A stretch of DNA of 8,850 nucleotides from an uncultured Lachnospiraceae bacterium. Its GTDB lineage: Bacteria; Bacillota; Clostridia; Lachnospirales; Lachnospiraceae. The notes under the pieces were generated by a model that ran no database searches, was not told where the DNA came from, and was given only the letters and a program-made list of their open reading frames with translations. Where the stretch lies: assembly GCA_910588875.1 (NCBI GenBank), contig CAJURT010000057.1, forward strand, positions 8,832 to 17,681, given 5' to 3'. The position numbers and the translations under genes are program-made. Below are positions 1-5,657 of this stretch, in pieces (the first letter of the stretch is position 1; each line of letters opens with the position of its first letter).

Positions 1-79
1 GATAAAAAGCCGATAAAAAAAGCCGATAAAAAGCCGATAAAAAAAGCCGATAAAAAGCCGATAAAAAAAGCCGATAAAA
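1..79 (+). repeat. In-frame 24-bp tandem repeat, three full copies plus 7 bases
   Basis: Bases 1-24, 25-48 and 49-72 are identical, and 73-79 begin a fourth copy. Each unit is itself two similar halves of 11 bp (gataaaaagcc) and 13 bp (gataaaaaaagcc). They differ by two A's and are therefore read in different frames, as DKKP and IKKA. The array may extend left of the window. Identical copies at DNA level suggest recent expansion or homogenisation, and 24 bp keeps the frame on copy change. Confidence 0.95.
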
Positions 80-273
80 GGGAAGCTGCCCAGGAACGGC
101 AGAGACGGATTCTCCGGTATGTGGAATTATATGGGGAAATCAACAATAAAAAGGCCAGGGATCTGCTGGGGCTGGCAGACTCCACTACCAAACGGCTCTT
201 AAAGCAGATGGCAGAAGAGGGGCTGCTAAAGGAACAGGGGGAACGGCGGGCAAGGGTGTATAAACGGGGATAG
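1..273 (+). CDS. C-terminal fragment of a winged-helix protein (AlbA_2/Schlafen-like ATP-binding regulator type), 5' end outside window
   Basis: The open frame runs from base 1 to a TAG at 271-273 and gives 90 residues with no start inside the window. The first 24 residues are three exact copies of DKKPIKKA, a flexible, very basic linker. The next part, about residues 25-90, reads as a winged helix: a helix around RILRYVELYGEI, a helix NNKKARDLLGL, a recognition-type helix STTKRLLKQMAEEGLL and a wing ending in ARVYKRG. This layout (basic repeats, then a terminal wHTH) is one I associate with Clostridia proteins carrying an N-terminal AlbA_2 (putative DNA-binding or ATP-binding) domain, but that domain lies off the window, so the assignment is inference. 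A strong terminator follows 24 bp after the stop. It could be any other protein with a C-terminal MarR/ArsR-like wing. Confidence 0.8.
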   Translation, partial: DKKPIKKADKKPIKKADKKPIKKADKREAAQERQRRILRYVELYGEINNKKARDLLGLADSTTKRLLKQMAEEGLLKEQGERRARVYKRG

Positions 274-296
274 GGGCATAGGAAGAAAACAGGCAG

Positions 297-330
297 AACA
301 GGGGGCGGATCCACCCCCTGTTTTATTTTA
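297..330 (+). terminator. Intrinsic terminator of the winged-helix gene, convergent with rpiR
   Basis: AACAGGGGG at 297-305 pairs perfectly with CCCCCTGTT at 314-322 around an 8-base loop, followed by TTTTATTTTA on the plus strand. This is a textbook rho-independent terminator for the plus-strand gene. On the minus strand the same hairpin lies just after the RpiR-family stop codon (328-330), but its following tract is less T-rich, so it is a weaker stop in that direction. The rpiR stop codon lies inside the plus-strand T-rich tail. Confidence 0.85.
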
Positions 331-1167
331 TTCCCGGCCTTTGCTTTTCTTTATCCCTGCGGACAGTGCCCGCAGGCTGTTCCCATGCATCCATTCTTTG
401 ATGCCTTTGTCCAGCCCGGAATAGCAGGCGTAAATGAGATCGAACATCAAAAGGATCGGGAATTGCGGGGAGATGACATTCCCCTGGTTGAGATACTTGA
501 GGGACGGCATTAGTACGATTTCAGAGCAGAACTCGTAAAACTGGTCGTTATTATGTGCAGTGATCAGCACGGTCTTTGCCCCGCGGCGGCGGGCCTCCCG
601 CAGCAAAAACAATACATCCTCAGCCTCACCGCTGATTGTGATGCCAAACACCAGGTTTTGCTTGCTCTGGAAGATTGCCTGCATACGGATCAGGTCGCTG
701 TCCCGGAGGGAATCGATATTTACCCCGATACGCATAAACCGCAGTTCCATCTCCTCGGCGGCATGCCCGGAACTGCCCTTCCCGCATACCAGCACCCGTG
801 TGGCTTCGCCGAGATAGCGGGCGATGCGGGCAATCTGCTCTTCATCTACCAGGCTGTACACCTTATTCAGCAATTCCTGATAGGAATTCAGGATCAAGCG
901 GGTGCCTTTTGTTATGGAGGACGTGTCTTCGATAAAGGTGCTTTCGTACTGGTACACGAATTCCCGATAGCCCCGGTAGCCGCATTTCTGTGCAAAGCGG
1001 GACAGGGAAGCCTCCGACACATACAGCCGGTCGGAGATTGATCTGGAGGATAAGTCTACCTTTTCCTGGTTACTGATAAAAAAGTCAGCAATGCTTTTTT
1101 CCACGGTGGTAAATTTCTCATAGTTCATCTTAATGATCGGCACCACAGACTTTACATAATATTCCAT
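328..1167 (-). CDS. MurR/RpiR-family transcriptional regulator (HTH + SIS)
   Basis: A 279-residue protein of normal length for the family. Residues about 10-80 form the RpiR-type HTH, with SISDRLYVSEASLSRFAQKC as the helix-turn-helix and GYRGYREF following, a typical family signature. Residues about 110-245 form a sugar-isomerase (SIS) fold, recognisable from VLVCGKGSSG (125-134), RFMRIG and GITISGEAEDVLFL (175-188). SIS domains in this family bind phosphosugars and switch DNA binding. The usual SxSGxT ligand loop reads TISGEAE here, with Ala in place of the hydroxyl residue, so the ligand may differ. The ATG is supported by AAGGTGG six bases upstream (1174-1180). The gene sits downstream of nanE on the same strand but has its own promoter. 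The neighbour suggests an amino-sugar phosphate such as ManNAc-6-P or GlcNAc-6-P as effector; this is inference. Confidence 0.93.
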   Translation of the reverse strand: MEYYVKSVVPIIKMNYEKFTTVEKSIADFFISNQEKVDLSSRSISDRLYVSEASLSRFAQKCGYRGYREFVYQYESTFIEDTSSITKGTRLILNSYQELLNKVYSLVDEEQIARIARYLGEATRVLVCGKGSSGHAAEEMELRFMRIGVNIDSLRDSDLIRMQAIFQSKQNLVFGITISGEAEDVLFLLREARRRGAKTVLITAHNNDQFYEFCSEIVLMPSLKYLNQGNVISPQFPILLMFDLIYACYSGLDKGIKEWMHGNSLRALSAGIKKSKGRE

Positions 1168-1190
1168 TTGATTCCACCTTTTCAGCCGTG

Positions 1191-1209
1191 GGGCGCCAAT
1201 TCGGCACCC
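1191..1209 (-). promoter_or_regulatory. Leader hairpin just before the RpiR-family ribosome binding site
   Basis: On the minus strand GGGTGCC (1203-1209) can pair with GGCGCCC (1191-1197) around a 5-base GAATT loop, seven pairs with one G-U. It lies between the leader ORF stop and the ribosome binding site at 1174-1180, with no T-tract after it, so it is not a terminator. It could affect ribosome access or mRNA stability. Confidence 0.4.
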
Positions 1210-1224
1210 ATCTTTTGTTCCTTC

Positions 1225-1269
1225 TCACAGGAGGATGGCGCTGCCTTCTGTGATGGTTCCATATTTCAT
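1225..1269 (-). CDS. 14-codon leader ORF upstream of the RpiR-family gene
   Basis: Between the predicted promoter and the regulator start, a minus-strand ATG at 1267-1269 opens MKYGTITEGSAILL and closes with TGA at 1225-1227. It has a better ribosome binding site (GGAGG, 7-8 bases before the ATG) than the regulator itself. The ORF is in the same frame as the regulator 19 codons further on. It may be a translated leader peptide that tunes regulator expression, or a remnant of a longer gene start interrupted by TGA. No family is recognisable at this length. Confidence 0.4.
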   Translation of the reverse strand: MKYGTITEGSAILL

Positions 1270-1315
1270 AGCGCTTCCTCCGATGCAGATGTATTATTTT
1301 TTAGGTTTATGTCCA

Positions 1316-1344
1316 ATCATACCATATTTTGTATCCCTGGGCAA
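1316..1344 (-). promoter_or_regulatory. Sigma-70/SigA-type promoter for the RpiR-family gene
   Basis: On the minus strand, TTGCCC (1339-1344, 4/6 to TTGACA) and TATGAT (1316-1321, 5/6 to TATAAT) are separated by exactly 17 bases. It lies after the nanE stop codon, so the regulator can be expressed apart from nanE. A GC-rich inverted repeat (CAGCGG/CCGCTG, about 1357-1374) lies directly upstream of the -35. Confidence 0.6.
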
Positions 1345-1391
1345 CGACACAAGGCCAGCGGCCAAAACCGCTGCCCAGACTGAGGAGTAGG

Positions 1392-2075
1392 TTATAAGGC
1401 GTCCGTAAACAGCTTTGTGAGGACTTGCGGCTTGGTGATGGTGGAACCCACGATCACGCAGTATGCCCCCAGATCAATGGCCCGGCGTGCTTTTTGAGGG
1501 GTATCAATATTGCCTGCTGCGATGACAGGATGGACGGATTTTGCCACGATTTCACGGAGGATGGCAAAATCCTTGTCCTCAATCCTAAGGCCGAGGCTCT
1601 GCCTGGTATAACCGACCAGGGTAGTGGCGACAAAGTCAAAGTCCAGGCTGTCAGCATGAAGTGCCTCTTCCACGGTAGAACAGTCTGCCATCCAAAGCTG
1701 GTGCGGATACTTTTCCTTGGCTGTATGGAAAAAATTGTCCAGGGATATGCCGCCGGGGCGCGGCACGCCGGTAGCGTCAAGGGCGATAATCTCTGGCCGG
1801 ACTGCCATCAGTTCTTCAATCTCCCGCATAGTCGGAGTGATGTGTACCAGGCTGTCTTGATAATCCCGCTTTGTGGATCCAATGATAGGGAGGCTTACCT
1901 GGGTGCGTATTTCCCGGATATCCTCCGGGGAATTGGCACGGATCCCATATGCGCCTCCTTCCATGGCTGCCAGCGCCATCCGGCTCATGATAAAAGGGGA
2001 GTGGAGCGGTTCATGGGGAAAGGCCTGGCAGGAGACGACCAGATTTCCTTTCAGCTGCCTTATTTTTTCATTCAT
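1392..2075 (-). CDS. nanE: N-acetylmannosamine-6-phosphate 2-epimerase family (NanE), active-site Glu replaced by Ala
   Basis: A 227-residue TIM-barrel protein matching NanE in length and throughout its sequence. NanE converts ManNAc-6-P to GlcNAc-6-P in cytoplasmic sialic acid and amino-sugar salvage. Visible family signatures: GNLVVSCQAFPHEPLHSP (10-27), AYGIRAN (R46), IIGSTKRDY with the conserved catalytic-type Lys69, IALDATGVPRP (97-107), MADCST (D131), TTLVGYT and VIVGSTITKP (207-216). One difference stands out. The family's VIAEG motif reads VIAAG (184-188), so the conserved Glu is Ala187 (codon GCA, one base from GAA). GSTKRD also differs from the usual GIVKRD/GIIKRD. The ATG has a strong AAAAGGAGG at 2082-2090. 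No nanA or nanK is nearby. It may be a NanE with altered substrate or impaired activity; the fold assignment is very secure, the exact reaction less so. Confidence 0.92.
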   Translation of the reverse strand: MNEKIRQLKGNLVVSCQAFPHEPLHSPFIMSRMALAAMEGGAYGIRANSPEDIREIRTQVSLPIIGSTKRDYQDSLVHITPTMREIEELMAVRPEIIALDATGVPRPGGISLDNFFHTAKEKYPHQLWMADCSTVEEALHADSLDFDFVATTLVGYTRQSLGLRIEDKDFAILREIVAKSVHPVIAAGNIDTPQKARRAIDLGAYCVIVGSTITKPQVLTKLFTDAL

Positions 2076-2115
2076 CCTTTACCTCCTTTTGGTAGGATCT
2101 TGGCTGTTGTTTTAC

Positions 2116-2143
2116 AGTATAACGTCGAAAAATGGAATTTCAA
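2116..2143 (-). promoter_or_regulatory. Promoter for nanE
   Basis: On the minus strand TTGAAA (2138-2143, 5/6) and TATACT (2116-2121, 5/6) are separated by 16 bases and sit 41 bases ahead of the nanE ATG. Nothing else in this intergenic region fits as well. Confidence 0.6.
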
Positions 2144-2147
2144 GTTT
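2128..2147. promoter_or_regulatory. Possible operator: imperfect palindrome over the nanE -35
   Basis: A 20-bp imperfect palindrome with core TGGAATTTCA (2133-2142, one mismatched pair) and matching AAA/TTT ends overlaps the -35 hexamer of nanE. RpiR-family operators are often AT-rich palindromes of the TGAAA/TTTCA kind, so the adjacent regulator is a candidate to bind here. I found no second copy in the window. Confidence 0.3.
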
Positions 2148-2261
2148 TCCGGTATGTTTTGAAAGTACTTTTGGGGTTTTCTAAATAGTCAGGTGGGGAA
2201 GGAAAAAAAGAGGGTAAATTTTGGTAAAAATGCACAAGAAATGGAGAACTTCTTTCGGAAA

Positions 2262-2304
2262 AGAAGGGAGAGGATGACAGATCGCCCGTCATCCTCTCCC
2301 TTCT
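2262..2304 (-). terminator. Long hairpin terminator, distal, after the LUD gene
   Basis: AGAAGGGAGAGGATGAC (2262-2278) pairs perfectly over 17 bp with 2288-2304 around a 9-base loop. On the minus strand it is followed by TTTTCC; on the plus strand it is followed by AAAA, so it best serves leftward transcription from the LUD gene and insulates nanE. Confidence 0.7.
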
Positions 2305-2311
2305 AAAAGGT

Positions 2312-2327
2312 TTATTTTTAAAAATAA
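2312..2327. repeat. Perfect 16-bp AT palindrome between two hairpins
   Basis: TTATTTTTAAAAATAA is a perfect palindrome. On the minus strand its first half also serves as the T-tract of the adjacent hairpin at 2326-2365, which may fully explain it. Confidence 0.6.
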
Positions 2328-2365
2328 TGCCTTCAGGCTTTCAGGACAACCGAAATCCTGGCATT
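2326..2365 (-). terminator. Proximal terminator of the nfo-LUD unit
   Basis: AATGC (2326-2330) pairs with GCATT (2361-2365) and CAGGA (2342-2346) with TCCTG (2356-2360), stacking into a 10-bp stem with one asymmetric bulge. Read on the minus strand it starts 31 bases after the LUD stop and is followed by ATTTTT. A smaller GCCT/AGGC hairpin within it is an alternative fold. Confidence 0.6.
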
Positions 2366-2396
2366 GAAAAAAACTCAAAAGGATTATATAATGATG

Positions 2397-3041
2397 TCAG
2401 AATCCCAACGTTTCTCCCACCAGAACCACTTTGATTTTCCCGGCAGGCCGGCAGATACGGGTGCGTACCATGGAGGCGCAGATGCTGGTCTGGCTTAAAC
2501 AGTCTGCACAGGTGCCTGTAGCGAGGCAGGGGTTCTCATGCTGGAAGCGCTGGGCATTGAGGGGGGCGGCTATGGAACGGGCGCGGACTTCGGCATCAGC
2601 GATGGTTTTGGTGACCTTGTTCATACCTGCCACCACGATCACGCTCTTGGGGCCGAAGACCAACGCAGCCACCCGGTTGCCGTTGCCGTCAATATTGTAT
2701 AACTGGCCGTCTTCGCTGATAGCATTGCTGCTCATCAGGTAGGTGTCGCTTAGGAGGGCTTTCCGCATCAGTTCCTGCTGTCCTTCCCGGGTGGGGGCGT
2801 CATTGCGGTCAATGACAGGGTTTGACTGTTTTACTTTTTCGATGATCCCAAGCTGCGCTAAGGTGGCGGATCCGCCCCAGGCGACTGTGTCACCGGCAGG
2901 GATGAGGGAAAGGACTTTCTGTACGGCCTCCTCCCCCGTAGGGCAGTAAAATGCCTCAAAATGGCGGCGTTTTAAGGCCTCCACGACTCTGGGCCCCAGC
3001 TTGTCATAACGTTTTTCCATAGGGGTTGTGCGTTCGTTCAT
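2397..3041 (-). CDS. LUD-domain protein (LutC/YkgG-like, lactate-utilisation family)
   Basis: A 214-residue stand-alone LUD (formerly DUF162) protein. Family marks are TVAWGGSATLAQLGI (52-66), a glycine-rich loop near the start of the Rossmann-like core, and NAISEDGQLYNIDGNGNR (106-123) followed by VAALVFGPKSVIVVAGMNK. LUD domains occur in the LutABC lactate oxidation system, but LutA and LutB are absent here, so the single-gene form has no firmly known reaction. The C-terminal part has five cysteines (C172, C178, C181, C188, C197; C-x5-C-x2-C-x6-C-x8-C), which could hold a metal or Fe-S cluster; this is inference. CCTCCT at 3049-3054 (AGGAGG on the minus strand) sets the start 7 bases downstream. 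It begins 37 bp after nfo and is probably cotranscribed with it. Confidence 0.9.
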   Translation of the reverse strand: MNERTTPMEKRYDKLGPRVVEALKRRHFEAFYCPTGEEAVQKVLSLIPAGDTVAWGGSATLAQLGIIEKVKQSNPVIDRNDAPTREGQQELMRKALLSDTYLMSSNAISEDGQLYNIDGNGNRVAALVFGPKSVIVVAGMNKVTKTIADAEVRARSIAAPLNAQRFQHENPCLATGTCADCLSQTSICASMVRTRICRPAGKIKVVLVGETLGF

Positions 3042-3078
3042 AAAATGACCTCCTGTGATGGTGTATGGTATATTTGAA

Positions 3079-3924
3079 TCATATGGTATTGCTTTCCAGG
3101 AAATGCTCCCGCATCAGGGCAATCTCTGCGGCATAGCCGTCGAGTTCGTTCGGGGTCTCCAGATAAAAGGGAAGATGCCTTAGGGCAGGGTGGTTTACCA
3201 CCCGGATCAGGGCCTCCTTCCCGATGCAGCCTTCACCGATCCTGGCGTGCCGGTCTTTGCGGGCGCCGAGGGGATTTAAGCTGTCGTTTAAATGGATGGC
3301 TTTCAGATGCTTTAGGCCGATTACCTGGTCAAATTCATGGATAACCTCATCCAGATGGTTGGCAATATCGTAGCCGCCGTCCCAGACATGGCAGGTATCC
3401 AGGCAGACCCCCATGTGGCTGGACAGGGTTACCCGGTCAAGGATTTCGCGTAACTCTTCAAAGCAGCGGCCCACCTCGCTTCCCTTACCGGCCATGGTTT
3501 CCAAAAGAACGGTGGTGCTTTGTTCCGGCTTCAGGATTTGGTTCAGCATGTCTGCAATATAAGTGATGCCGGCTTCCACCCCTTGTTTCACATGGCTGCC
3601 GGGATGGAAGTTGTAGCAGTTGCCAGGGGTATATTCCAGGCGGTTCAGATCGTCTTCCATCGTGCGGCGGGCAAAATCCCTCAGGTGCTCATCAGCCGAG
3701 CATGCATTCAAGGTATAAGGCGCGTGGGCCAGGATCCGTTGGATCCCGTGTTCCCTGGCATAAGCCAGGAAGGCTTCCACATCAGAAGGGTTCAGTTCCT
3801 TCGCGTTGCCTCCGCGGGGATTCCTTGTGAAGAACTGGAAGGTGTTGGCATCTATTTTGACAGCCTCCTTTCCCATGGCCAGGTAACCTTTGGAGGAAGA
3901 CAGATGGCATCCGATTGTCAGCAT
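3079..3924 (-). CDS. nfo: Deoxyribonuclease IV (endonuclease IV, AP endonuclease)
   Basis: A 281-residue member of the Nfo family, close to the usual 280-285. The enzyme cuts DNA 5' to abasic sites and removes 3' blocking groups such as phosphoglycolate during base excision repair. The complete set of metal ligands of the three-zinc site is visible: H67 (LAHAPY), H107 (NFHPGSH), E142 (LLETMAGKG), D176 and H179 (CLDTCHVWDGGYD), H211 (AIHLNDS), D224 and H226 (DRHARIGEG) and E256 (YLETPN). It should be active. GGAAAGGAAA before the ATG is a moderate ribosome binding site. It heads a two-gene unit with the LUD gene and diverges from a phosphoglycolate-phosphatase-type HAD gene across 150 bp, which fits its 3'-end cleaning role. 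Confidence 0.97.
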   Translation of the reverse strand: MLTIGCHLSSSKGYLAMGKEAVKIDANTFQFFTRNPRGGNAKELNPSDVEAFLAYAREHGIQRILAHAPYTLNACSADEHLRDFARRTMEDDLNRLEYTPGNCYNFHPGSHVKQGVEAGITYIADMLNQILKPEQSTTVLLETMAGKGSEVGRCFEELREILDRVTLSSHMGVCLDTCHVWDGGYDIANHLDEVIHEFDQVIGLKHLKAIHLNDSLNPLGARKDRHARIGEGCIGKEALIRVVNHPALRHLPFYLETPNELDGYAAEIALMREHFLESNTI

Positions 3925-3966
3925 AATGATTTCCTTTCCCTTATCTGCTCGAAACAGTTTTATTAA

Positions 3967-3992
3967 GAAACGGCAAATGAATCTGGCGTTTC
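3967..3992. promoter_or_regulatory. Inverted repeat GAAACG-N14-CGTTTC at the predicted nfo start point
   Basis: GAAACG (3967-3972) and CGTTTC (3987-3992) form an inverted repeat whose outer end coincides with the predicted nfo transcription start. It could be an operator for either divergent gene or a leader hairpin. Six-base arms are short, so chance is possible. Confidence 0.25.
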
Positions 3993-3997
3993 CTATA

Positions 3998-4026
3998 AAT
4001 ATATCGTAACCAAAAGAAAAAGTAAA
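3998..4026 (-). promoter_or_regulatory. Promoter for nfo-LUD
   Basis: On the minus strand TTTACT (4021-4026, 4/6) and TATATT (3998-4003, 5/6) are 17 bases apart, giving a start near 3991 and a leader of about 67 bases. The spacer is A/T-rich. No equally good promoter is visible for the plus-strand HAD gene; TATAAA at 3994-3999 is a possible -10 without a clear -35. Confidence 0.45.
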
Positions 4027-4074
4027 TGTTTTTTAGGAAGAGACTTGTAAAACATAAAATGGAGGACAAAAACG

Positions 4075-4743
4075 ATGATACGGTGTTGTATATTCGACCT
4101 TGACGGAACCCTGCTGGATACCTTAAAGGCTCTTACGTATACGGTAAACCTGGTGCTGGGGCACTGGGGGCTAAAGCAGGTGGATGAGGAGCATGTCAAA
4201 TATTTTGTGGGGGACGGCTACCGGCTGCAGCTGGAACGGGCCCTGCGGTATAGCGGGGATGAAAATCTTGTACATCTGGAGGAAAGCCTTTCCCTTTATA
4301 CAGAGTTATTCGCAAAAAATTGCCTTTACCAGGTAAAGCCCTATGACGGCATTCGTGAACTTTTGGAGGACTTAAAGGCCAGGGGGATCCGGATTGCTGT
4401 GCTGTCGAACAAACCCCATGCGAGAACCCTGGACAATATTGAGACAATATTTGGAAAAGGGTATTTTGACCATATTGCAGGGGAGCAGCCAGGGATACCA
4501 AGAAAGCCAGATCCCGCAGGGGTGATGCAGATTCTGGAAAAATTCGGTGTAAAACCAAAGGAGTGCCTCTACTTCGGAGATACCAACACCGATATGAGAA
4601 CCGGGCTTGGGGCCGGCCTGACTACCATCGGGGTAACCTGGGGCTTTAGGGGCCGCCAGGAACTGGAGGCCTTCCATCCCCAATATATCATAGACCATCC
4701 CCGGGAAGTAAAAGAGATCCTGGCATGCCTGCAAAGCCGATAA
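4075..4743 (+). CDS. HAD-superfamily phosphatase, phosphoglycolate phosphatase (Gph) type
   Basis: A 222-residue HAD hydrolase with all four motifs: motif I FDLDGTLLDT (nucleophile D8, acid D10), motif II LSNKPH (S111), motif III RKPDP (K144), motif IV YFGDTNTDM (D169, D173). A helical C1 cap lies between motifs I and II (about 20-85), the arrangement of the Gph/PGMB subgroup. The most likely substrate is 2-phosphoglycolate, but this subgroup also contains pyrophosphatases and sugar-phosphate phosphatases, and sequence alone does not settle it. GGAGGA at 4061-4066 places the ATG 8 bases downstream. It is divergent from nfo, which releases phosphoglycolate from oxidised DNA ends, so the pairing supports the Gph reading. 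The protein is cytoplasmic, with no signal peptide. No terminator is evident after it. Confidence 0.9.
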   Translation: MIRCCIFDLDGTLLDTLKALTYTVNLVLGHWGLKQVDEEHVKYFVGDGYRLQLERALRYSGDENLVHLEESLSLYTELFAKNCLYQVKPYDGIRELLEDLKARGIRIAVLSNKPHARTLDNIETIFGKGYFDHIAGEQPGIPRKPDPAGVMQILEKFGVKPKECLYFGDTNTDMRTGLGAGLTTIGVTWGFRGRQELEAFHPQYIIDHPREVKEILACLQSR

Positions 4744-4857
4744 AAGCTGAAAAAACCGGTCATGGAGATTAAATTTTCCTTTTATTAACCTTGGTTATGG
4801 ATTTTTCTCTGTTTTTGAGGTACTCTGATAATATCAACTATTCAGGAGGTATCGACT

Positions 4858-5583
4858 ATGAGTATGGGAAAGCCTGCCAAGATATTCGCAAAGGACAACC
4901 CTGAGGTAGCATTGAAGGTAACTAAGGGCCACTTTTCCTCTGACCGTTTTCATATCAATTATTATATTGACATGACCTCTTTAAAGATGCGCCGCAAGGA
5001 CGCACAGGAGGTAGCAAAGGCCATGGTATCCCGGTATGTAAGCCGGGTGAACCTGGAAGTGCCGGGGAATATTTCTCTGGCCGGTGCAGATATGCAGCAG
5101 CTGATGGCTTCTCTGGCAACCAAGACTCCGATTGACACCATCATCTGTATGGACGGGTGTGAGGTGATCGGTGCCTATGTGGCGGAGGAACTTTCCAATG
5201 TGGGGGTTACCACCCTGAACAGCCATCACACAAGCTATATCATCACACCGGAGTTTGACTCTACCGGCCAGATGGTAGTTCGGGACAACATCCGCCCCAT
5301 GTTAAAGGATAAGCATGTGCTGGTTGTGCTGGCAACGGCTATGTCAGGAAGAACCATCGCAAAGAGCATTCGCTGCATTAATTCTTATGGGGGCATTATT
5401 GAGGGGATTTCCGTGATCTTCTCCGCAGTGGATGAGATAGACGGCTATCCGGTGAATTCTGTATTTGGTGTATCTGATCTGCCGGATTTCAGGCTTTCCG
5501 ATCCCAACCAGTGCCCGGATTGCCAGAATGGCGTGAAGCTGGATGCCATTGTCAACAGCTACGGCTATACGGTACTGGATTGA
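4858..5583 (+). CDS. Orotate-phosphoribosyltransferase-like protein with degenerate PRPP loop
   Basis: A 241-residue protein with a type I phosphoribosyltransferase look: a hood-like N-terminal part (VTKGHFSSDRFHINYYID, 21-38), a core strand and loop IDTIICMDGCEVIGAYVAEEL (92-112), and a late loop HVLVVLATAMSGRTI (153-167) at the place of the PRPP signature. In active enzymes this signature is a hydrophobic strand, two acidic residues and a TGGT-like loop. Here the acidic pair is Leu158-Ala159 and the loop is SGRT. The C-terminus adds CPDC (219-222) and ends NSYGYTVLD, unlike classical PyrE. It may bind a nucleotide or PRPP without transferring, or act as a regulator. AGGAGGT at 4844-4850 fixes the ATG. 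A -10-like GATAAT (4827-4832) lies just upstream but with no convincing -35. No pyrimidine genes are near. Confidence 0.75.
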   Translation: MSMGKPAKIFAKDNPEVALKVTKGHFSSDRFHINYYIDMTSLKMRRKDAQEVAKAMVSRYVSRVNLEVPGNISLAGADMQQLMASLATKTPIDTIICMDGCEVIGAYVAEELSNVGVTTLNSHHTSYIITPEFDSTGQMVVRDNIRPMLKDKHVLVVLATAMSGRTIAKSIRCINSYGGIIEGISVIFSAVDEIDGYPVNSVFGVSDLPDFRLSDPNQCPDCQNGVKLDAIVNSYGYTVLD

Positions 5584-5629
5584 GAGACAGGGCGCAAAGC
5601 GCAGCAGGGAATAGCAGTGAGATAAGAAC

Positions 5630-5657
5630 GACCTCCGATACCAGGGTATCGGGGGTC
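5630..5657. terminator. Shared convergent hairpin between the OPRT-like gene and the Crp-family gene
   Basis: GACCTCCGATAC (5630-5641) pairs with GTATCGGGGGTC (5646-5657) over 12 bp with one G-U, around the 4-base loop CAGG. It ends both converging transcripts in position, though the T-tracts on both sides are short (CATTTG on plus, GTTCTT on minus). Its right arm includes part of the TGA stop codon of the minus-strand regulator. Confidence 0.65.

Noticed and set aside
1..79. Start of a CRISPR array or noncoding satellite
   Set aside because: Copies are contiguous with no spacers and are read in frame into a coding sequence that continues to a stop codon.
553..1041. 162-codon plus-strand ORF inside the RpiR-family gene
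   Set aside because: Antisense to a well-supported HTH-SIS protein; its sequence resembles no family and it has no start signals.
1168..1383. 71-codon plus-strand ORF in the rpiR-nanE gap
   Set aside because: Non-ATG start without ribosome binding site; it covers the opposite strand's promoter and leader.
1425..2162. 245-codon plus-strand ORF opposite nanE, longer than nanE itself
   Set aside because: No family signature and no good ribosome binding site; it lies antisense to a clearly conserved nanE with strong start signals.
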